Below, piece after piece: positions 5,695-10,475 of a stretch of 10,475 nt of DNA; position 1 is the stretch's first letter; the number at the start of each line of letters is the position of its first letter. The position numbers and the translations under genes are program-made. The stretch is from DUOH01 sp036562625 (GTDB lineage: Bacteria > Bacillota > UBA4882 > UBA10575): the NCBI GenBank assembly GCA_036562625.1, contig DATCJV010000187.1, positions 1 through 10,475 on the forward strand, written 5' to 3'. The notes under the pieces are model-generated. The model did not search any database and was not told the origin of the DNA. It worked only from the letters and a program-made list of their open reading frames with translations.

Positions 5695-7674
5695 ATGGAT
5701 AACCATAACTCACAATATATCGATGAAGACCTTGTCTCTACTTTTATTGCTGAAGCCAAGGAACAGATCGAACGCTTGGTCTTTATTCTGCTGCAAATCG
5801 AACAGCAGCCTGACCGGCAAATCGGGTTCATTGATGAAATGTTTCGTTTGGCGCATAACCTGAAAGGAACATCCGGAATCGCCGGTCTGAATGAACTAAA
5901 GGAAACCATGCATGAAGTGGAAAACCTTTTCGATTCTGTCCGGAACGGTGATTATCAGTTGGACGAGGACGATGTGGATCTTTTATTATCACTCACTGAT
6001 GAACTCGTCTCTTTTCTGGACACCGGCAACCTCAGAGCGCCATTCCCCAAAGAGGTTTGGGTAGAGAAGATCAGAAGTTGCACAGGAGTCAACAACCAAG
6101 GCCAGTCCAAATCCAGAGTCCGTCGAAGATCCGATCCACCGCTGACTTTGAATAAAGAAGACAAAAAGACGGTAGCTTCCTGGCAGGAAGCGGGGAAACA
6201 AGTCTACGGCATCGAACTACACTTTACTGATGAAGCGCCTATGCGTAGTGTAACTGCTCTTGTCTTCATAAAATACTTAGAAAAATACGGAGAGATTCTC
6301 ACCACCGCTCCTTCCCGCGAAGAATTAGAAAACGAAGAATACTCCAGTATAAAATTGGTTCTCTTGAGGACAGACCCCTTAACCACGGAAGACGAATTGA
6401 AAATCATGGACTACCCGACCAATGACGGGGTGGAAGGAGTCAAGATCCGGCAATGGCAATACAGACGCGAAGAAAGCAGCGGTCTAAATATTGGACGAAT
6501 CAACGGTGGACAAACCATTCGAGTGGAAGCGGAACGGATTGATACTGTCCTTAATCAACTGGGTAAGATCCTGATCTTAAAAACGGGGCTTTTACGCCTG
6601 CACAAAGATGGATATAAAGGCCGGGCCAGTTGGGAAGAGTTTGGCAAGTCTTTACAGGAACTGGAGCAAACGATCTCTGCTCTGCAAACCAGCGCCATGA
6701 ATCTGCGAATGATCCCCGTTCACCAGATCTTTACCAGGTTTCCCAAGGTCGTCCGGGATTTGGCGAAGAAATGCGGAAAAAAAATCGAACTTCACTTTAT
6801 TGGCGAAGAAACTGAAATCGACAAACAGATCGCCGAAGAACTGGTTGATCCCTTAACCCACCTTTTACGGAACTCCATTGACCATGGTATTGAAGAAATA
6901 GAGGAACGTAAGAGCAAGGGGAAGGATCCCATCGGCCACATCACTTTAGATGCTCATCAAGAAGGCGGCCATATTGTGATTAGTGTCCGGGACGACGGGC
7001 GTGGCCTCAATTTGGAAAAGATCAGAAATAAAGCCATCCAGAACGGGATAATCAAGGAAGAAGAAGTCCTCGGCGAAGAGGAACTCACCAGGTTAATCTT
7101 TGCCCCCGGTTTCTCCACAGCCGACCAAGTAACAGAAGTCTCCGGGCGAGGAGTTGGGATGGATGTGGTCAAAACCGCCATCAAGAGATTGCAAGGAGAT
7201 ATTGAAGTTAAATCCGTGCCGGATGGCGGAACGGAATTCGCGCTAAAAGTACCGCTCACCTTGGCCATTATCCAGTCCTTTATGGTTAGAATCGGTGAGC
7301 AAATCTTTGGGATTCCCGTAGGTGACGTGGTGCAAAATATTGTAATTAAGGAATCCGATATACACCTTGTGGCCGACCGCTTGATTTATTACCGATACCC
7401 CGAAGCAATTCCCTTAATCGACCTGGCTTCCAGGTTTGGGTTTGAGTGTGAAAGAGACAAAAACCTCATCCCTGTGGTAATAATCAATTACGGCCGGGGA
7501 CGGGTCGGTTACATCGTTGAAGAACTCTTAGGCCTTGAGGAGATTATGATCAAACCGATCAACAAATCCATGGGCGAGGTGAACGAGATCTCCGGCGCCG
7601 CCTTGCTCGGCAATGGAAATATCGCACTGATCCTGGACAACCAGGCTTTAGCCCAAAAAGTAATCAATCTGTAA
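5695..7674 (+). CDS. cheA: Chemotaxis histidine kinase CheA
   Basis: This dimeric cytosolic kinase autophosphorylates in response to receptor state and passes phosphate to CheY and CheB. The 659 residues show all five domains. P1 (HPt) spans about 10-112, with phospho-accepting His54 in RLAHNLKGTSG. A basic linker precedes P2 (about 160-255, divergent regulator-docking domain). P3 dimerisation spans about 272-335. P4 (ATPase) spans about 336-520, with the N box HLLRNSIDHG, DDGRG (433-437), the G2 box SGRGVGMD and GGTEF. P5 (CheW-like) spans about 521-659. All ATP-binding motifs are intact. ATG 5695 is chosen because AGGGAG lies 8 bp upstream; an in-frame TTG two codons earlier would sit only 2 bp from that site. 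No receiver domain is fused, so a separate CheY is required. Confidence 0.98.
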   Translation: MDNHNSQYIDEDLVSTFIAEAKEQIERLVFILLQIEQQPDRQIGFIDEMFRLAHNLKGTSGIAGLNELKETMHEVENLFDSVRNGDYQLDEDDVDLLLSLTDELVSFLDTGNLRAPFPKEVWVEKIRSCTGVNNQGQSKSRVRRRSDPPLTLNKEDKKTVASWQEAGKQVYGIELHFTDEAPMRSVTALVFIKYLEKYGEILTTAPSREELENEEYSSIKLVLLRTDPLTTEDELKIMDYPTNDGVEGVKIRQWQYRREESSGLNIGRINGGQTIRVEAERIDTVLNQLGKILILKTGLLRLHKDGYKGRASWEEFGKSLQELEQTISALQTSAMNLRMIPVHQIFTRFPKVVRDLAKKCGKKIELHFIGEETEIDKQIAEELVDPLTHLLRNSIDHGIEEIEERKSKGKDPIGHITLDAHQEGGHIVISVRDDGRGLNLEKIRNKAIQNGIIKEEEVLGEEELTRLIFAPGFSTADQVTEVSGRGVGMDVVKTAIKRLQGDIEVKSVPDGGTEFALKVPLTLAIIQSFMVRIGEQIFGIPVGDVVQNIVIKESDIHLVADRLIYYRYPEAIPLIDLASRFGFECERDKNLIPVVIINYGRGRVGYIVEELLGLEEIMIKPINKSMGEVNEISGAALLGNGNIALILDNQALAQKVINL

Positions 7675-7743
7675 TCTCGAACTGGTAAACCCAGAAAGGA
7701 GTCCCTACTCAAAAATAGAAGATGAGAAAGTGGTAGAACGCAA

Positions 7744-8682
7744 ATGAACCAGGTAAATAAGACCGGTCAAAACAGGAAAATACTCGATATTCCACCAGAT
7801 ACTCTCGTCAATGAGGGATTTATTGCCCCTCCTACCGACCGGGAGTTGCAACAAATCTGCGAGATCATTAATACCAATTTAGGCTTTAACTACACTGCCG
7901 AAAAAAGGTACCTCATCGTGTCCAGGCTGAATAAGAGATTGACTCAGTTGGGCATCACCAATTACGGCGATTATCTAAACCTCCTAAAAGAGAAGCCGCT
8001 GGAGGAGAGGATCCTATACGAATACTTAACCACTAATGTGACTTCGTTCTTCCGGGAACCCGCCCAATTCGAATATCTCAGTTCAACCCTGCTGCCAAAG
8101 ATCACAGCGGCAAAAAAGGAGAAAAAGATCCGTTGCTGGTCGGCAGGGTGTTCCTCCGGAGAAGAGGCTTACAGTTTGGCCATTATCTTAACGGAAGCCC
8201 TGGGAGCGGCTTGGGACATCAAAGTGTTGGCTACTGATATCAACAGCGAAAAGCTGCAAGTCGGAATGGCGGGAGAATATACGGAAGAAGCAGTCTCCAA
8301 TATCCCACTCAAGTGGCGGGATAAATACTTTACACCTCAAGTCGTCGCCGGAAATAAACGCTATCGTGTGACTCCGGCTTTACGCCAAAAAGTTGTCTTT
8401 CGACTGATGAACCTACTCTCCACCGAAGACCTTCCTCCACATATCCGGGTGGATCTAATCTTTTGCCGAAACGTCTTTATCTATCTAAACGCCGAGGCTC
8501 GGCAAAAAGTGCTCACCCACTTTCACCGGCGTCTACGGAACGGTGGTTATCTCTTTCTGGGACACTCGGAAGCAATCAATGTGCCGGCGAACGCCGGCTC
8601 GTCGGTTGCGAACCCGAACTTATGGCTTCATCAAGGCAAATCAATATATTGTAAAGGAATTGATGAAAATAGAGAAGAATAA
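7744..8682 (+). CDS. cheR: Chemoreceptor glutamate methyltransferase CheR
   Basis: CheR transfers methyl groups from S-adenosylmethionine to receptor glutamates, raising CheA activity during adaptation. The protein has 312 residues. A short N-terminal extension (about 1-32) precedes the helical CheR N domain (33-90). The Rossmann-type methyltransferase follows, with TSFFREP (100-106), the SAM-binding loop SAGCSSGEEAYSLA (133-146), ATDI (163-166), CRNVFIYL (241-248) and GHSEAI (273-278). The ATG has no good ribosome binding site. An in-frame stop (7723-7725) rules out a start further upstream, and no other good start precedes the conserved domain. A strong AAAGGAG (7695-7701) lies about 42 bp upstream with no start codon at a useful distance. 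The 69-bp gap after cheA is the largest in the operon. The 3' end overlaps cheB by 20 bp. Confidence 0.96.
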   Translation: MNQVNKTGQNRKILDIPPDTLVNEGFIAPPTDRELQQICEIINTNLGFNYTAEKRYLIVSRLNKRLTQLGITNYGDYLNLLKEKPLEERILYEYLTTNVTSFFREPAQFEYLSSTLLPKITAAKKEKKIRCWSAGCSSGEEAYSLAIILTEALGAAWDIKVLATDINSEKLQVGMAGEYTEEAVSNIPLKWRDKYFTPQVVAGNKRYRVTPALRQKVVFRLMNLLSTEDLPPHIRVDLIFCRNVFIYLNAEARQKVLTHFHRRLRNGGYLFLGHSEAINVPANAGSSVANPNLWLHQGKSIYCKGIDENREE

Positions 8683-9727
8683 ACCAATAAAAGTCTTGAT
8701 TATAGATGATTCCGCCTTCATTCGCCAATTTCTCTCCCGGATTTTCCATGAAACCGCAGGTTTTCAAGTACTGGCCGCAGTCAGTGACCCGACCAAAGCC
8801 ATGAAGATCCTGAAAGAAGAATGTCCGGATGTAATTACCCTTGATGTGGAGATGCCCAATATGGATGGGTTGGAATTTCTGCGTTATCTGATGCGTTTCA
8901 AACCCATTCCGGTAGTGATGATCAGTTCCTGGACCAGCCAGAATAGTGAGATTGCCTTAAAAGCCCTCTCGCTGGGCGCTGTCGATTATGTAGCCAAACC
9001 CTCCGTTGGTCTAATGGAAGGGATGGCGGAATGCCGGAACGTAATTATTACTAAGGTAAAAGCCGCGGCTACGGCCAGGATAAAACCAAAACCCTTACGG
9101 CGTGACCATCTTCCGCCCCTTCCTGAGCCGGAAGAGAGCGGCCTGACGAAGACCACAGACAAAGTCATTGCCATCGGTGCTTCAACCGGTGGAACCGTAG
9201 CTTTAACGGAGATCTTTAGGGACCTCCGGCCGGACACCCCCGGGATCATTATCATCCAGCATATGCCCGAAATGTTTACGGCTTCTTTTGCCTCCTCCCT
9301 CCAACAAGTGAGCAGATTAAGAGTGAGTGAGGCCAAAGGCGGAGAAGTATTAACAGCCGGACGAGCCCTCTTGGTTCCGGGGGGGAAAAGTCTGGTTGTG
9401 AAAAAAAGCGGCGCCAAATATATGGTAGAAGTAGGACCTCCTATTGAGCACAGCATCTATAACCCGTCAATTGATTACACCCTGTTTTCGGTGGCGAAAG
9501 CAGCGGGGCCCAATGCCATGGGCATCATCCTGACCGGTATGGGCGACGACGGGGCCAAAGGACTGAAGGCCATGCGTGAGCAGGGCGCGTACACCATCGC
9601 ACAAGACGAGGAGAGCTCGGTAATCTATGGAATGCCCAAAAAAGCCTGGGAAAACCAGGCCGCGATCAAACAAGCGCCATTAAGTGAGATCGCCGGAGAG
9701 ATTCACCGGTGGGCCGGGATTGGCTAA
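8663..9727 (+). CDS. cheB: Chemotaxis response regulator protein-glutamate methylesterase CheB
   Basis: CheB removes receptor methyl groups and deamidates receptor glutamines. It is activated by phosphotransfer from CheA and opposes CheR. The protein has 354 residues. The receiver domain spans about 8-125, with acidic pocket Asp15-Asp16, phospho-acceptor Asp61 in TLDVEMP and Lys112. A linker follows (about 126-165). The alpha/beta esterase domain spans about 166-350, with the catalytic triad Ser174 (GASTGG), His200 (IIQHMP) and Asp296 (TGMGDDGA). All catalytic residues are present. ATG 8663 is chosen over upstream in-frame codons because it is preceded by AAAGGA and begins just before the receiver's first strand. 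The upstream extension would translate cheR sequence out of frame. The 20-bp overlap with cheR suggests coupled translation. Last gene of the operon; its stop is 13 bp from the convergent UPF0178 gene, leaving no room for a separate terminator. Confidence 0.97.
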   Translation: MKIEKNKPIKVLIIDDSAFIRQFLSRIFHETAGFQVLAAVSDPTKAMKILKEECPDVITLDVEMPNMDGLEFLRYLMRFKPIPVVMISSWTSQNSEIALKALSLGAVDYVAKPSVGLMEGMAECRNVIITKVKAAATARIKPKPLRRDHLPPLPEPEESGLTKTTDKVIAIGASTGGTVALTEIFRDLRPDTPGIIIIQHMPEMFTASFASSLQQVSRLRVSEAKGGEVLTAGRALLVPGGKSLVVKKSGAKYMVEVGPPIEHSIYNPSIDYTLFSVAKAAGPNAMGIILTGMGDDGAKGLKAMREQGAYTIAQDEESSVIYGMPKKAWENQAAIKQAPLSEIAGEIHRWAGIG

Positions 9728-9740
9728 GTACATGACTTGC

Positions 9741-10181
9741 TTAAGCTTCATTGAGCAAACTTAAGAAAGCTTGTGTAAACCGGCGGTCGTTCTCTTTTGT
9801 CCGGGCTGCCGGCCCTTTGATGCGGCCTCCGCCTCGCCGGTGCTTTGCTTTCACATGCCGCTCCTCCAGAAGAAAATCGATCCGGGCTCCGGTAAAAACC
9901 CGCCCATTCGGGTCCAGGGCTCTAGCGCCCTTTCCGATGATCACCGCGGCCAGTCCCCAATCTTGCGTCACTACTATATCACAAGGAAGGGTCCGGTTAA
10001 TGATCGCCAGGTCAGCCGCTTGCTCTTCATCCCCTACGTAGACGTGGTGAACGTCCTGTCCCTCCACGGTATGGCGATGCTTAAAGGAGGATACTATAAC
10101 CAGATCATACCCATACTCCCCCTGTGCTTTGCGGATGATCTCCATTACCTTACGGGGACACGCGTCAGCGTCAATCAACAC
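9741..10181 (-). CDS. UPF0178 (DUF188, YaiI/YqxD family) protein
   Basis: This 146-residue cytosolic protein belongs to the widespread UPF0178 family, to which E. coli YaiI and B. subtilis YqxD belong. The biochemical role is not established; the fold is related to PIN-like nucleases. Conserved acidic motifs are visible: IDADACP (3-9), the GDEEQAADLAI segment with Asp57, CDIVVTQDWGLA with Asp68 and Asp74, and LDPNGRVF with Asp90. The C-terminus has a basic stretch (KAKHRRGGGR, 111-120) followed by GP-x-DRRF-type family residues. The start is GTG, directly before the conserved first strand. An AGG six bases upstream is the only nearby ribosome-binding match, and a purine-rich GGAGAGG lies further off. 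The stop of the upstream gene is one base away, so translation is probably coupled to that gene. Confidence 0.93.
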   Translation of the reverse strand: MLIDADACPRKVMEIIRKAQGEYGYDLVIVSSFKHRHTVEGQDVHHVYVGDEEQAADLAIINRTLPCDIVVTQDWGLAAVIIGKGARALDPNGRVFTGARIDFLLEERHVKAKHRRGGGRIKGPAARTKENDRRFTQAFLSLLNEA

Positions 10182-10182
10182 T

Positions 10183-10475
10183 TTATACCTGATTACCTCT
10201 CCCCCTTTCTCCGCTGCCGGCGTCCTCCTTCACCAGGGCAAACAATAATTCATTTCCCTGCTTTCCCACGATCTTAATTAAACCGGTCTTTCGTAAACAA
10301 TATGTAAATTTACGGACCTCCCTGACCGGTTCTCCCATCTGTACAGCCAAGTCCTTATTGGAGAAAGGTTCGGTCAGTCCCGCTGGCAAAAAACCCAATA
10401 AATCCCGGCTTTCCCCCAACTCAAGGCTGGCGATGACCTCCAGCAACTTACGGTCTTGTACGGTCACCCCTTTTC
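10183..10475 (-). CDS. Partial unrecognised protein with winged-helix-like C-terminus
   Basis: The reading frame is open to the window edge. An internal GTG at 10467 gives 94 residues, but the few bases upstream of it show no properly spaced ribosome binding site. The gene therefore most likely continues beyond the window and only its C-terminal part is seen. Numbering from that GTG, residues 8-30 (LLEVIASLELGESRDLLGFLP) lead into PFSNKDLAVQMGEPVREVRKFTYCLRK (34-60), which reads as a helix-turn-helix. A short strand pair, GLIKIVGKQGNELLFALV (62-79), resembles a wing. The tail is charged and probably disordered. A DNA-binding winged helix is an inference from pattern, not a family assignment. 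It is in one transcription unit with the downstream UPF0178 gene. Confidence 0.7.
   Translation of the reverse strand, partial: KGVTVQDRKLLEVIASLELGESRDLLGFLPAGLTEPFSNKDLAVQMGEPVREVRKFTYCLRKTGLIKIVGKQGNELLFALVKEDAGSGERGRGNQV

Noticed and set aside
8543..8662. Extended CheB start inside cheR.
   Set aside because: The extension is cheR sequence read in another frame. The receiver begins right after 8663, which has its own AAAGGA.
9728..9775. Shared bidirectional terminator between cheB and the UPF0178 gene.
   Set aside because: The gap is only 13 bp. The nearby CTTAAG and AAGCTT palindromes are too short and lack a GC-rich stem with a T-tract.

Overview
The window looks like a chromosomal stretch from a low-to-mid GC anaerobic Firmicute (Clostridia/Limnochordia grade). 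The basis is indirect: strong purine-rich ribosome binding sites, frequent TTG and GTG starts, short co-directional gene groups with intrinsic terminators, and the gene families present. No rRNA or taxon-specific marker is available, so this placement is an inference. There is no sign of a mobile element, phage, CRISPR array or tRNA.

Left part (1-2886), all genes leftward. A non-coding AT-rich stretch (1-367) is followed by three separately spaced genes: deoC (deoxyribose-phosphate aldolase) with its own promoter and terminator, a two-CBS-domain protein with its own terminator, and a beta-phosphoglucomutase (pgmB) with a likely promoter. Between the CBS gene and pgmB lies a block of about four tandem 71-82 bp non-coding repeats. 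This is the most unusual sequence in the window.

Middle part (3177-9727), rightward. It holds a five-gene chemotaxis operon: a transmembrane dCache chemoreceptor (MCP), cheW, cheA, cheR and cheB. The receptor senses through its periplasmic double-Cache domain and signals through HAMP and a methyl-accepting coiled coil. CheW couples it to the kinase CheA. CheR and CheB add and remove receptor methyl groups for adaptation, with CheB activated by CheA phosphorylation. Spacing is tight (14 bp, 2 bp, 69 bp, then a 20-bp overlap), which argues for one transcript. No cheY, cheC, cheD, cheX, cheZ or cheV is in the window, so the output regulator must be elsewhere or unconventional. The receptor's C-terminal half looks like the 36-heptad (Tsr/Tar) class common in proteobacteria, not the 44-heptad class usual in Firmicutes.

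Right part (9741-10475), leftward and convergent with cheB. A UPF0178 (YaiI/YqxD, DUF188) protein is preceded, with stop and start almost touching, by the C-terminal part of an unrecognised winged-helix-like protein that runs off the window.

Overall this is mostly an ordinary region. I did not find evidence for an undescribed multi-gene system. The points worth a second look are the tandem intergenic repeat, the receptor class, the absence of a response-regulator gene in the operon, and the unnamed gene at the right edge.
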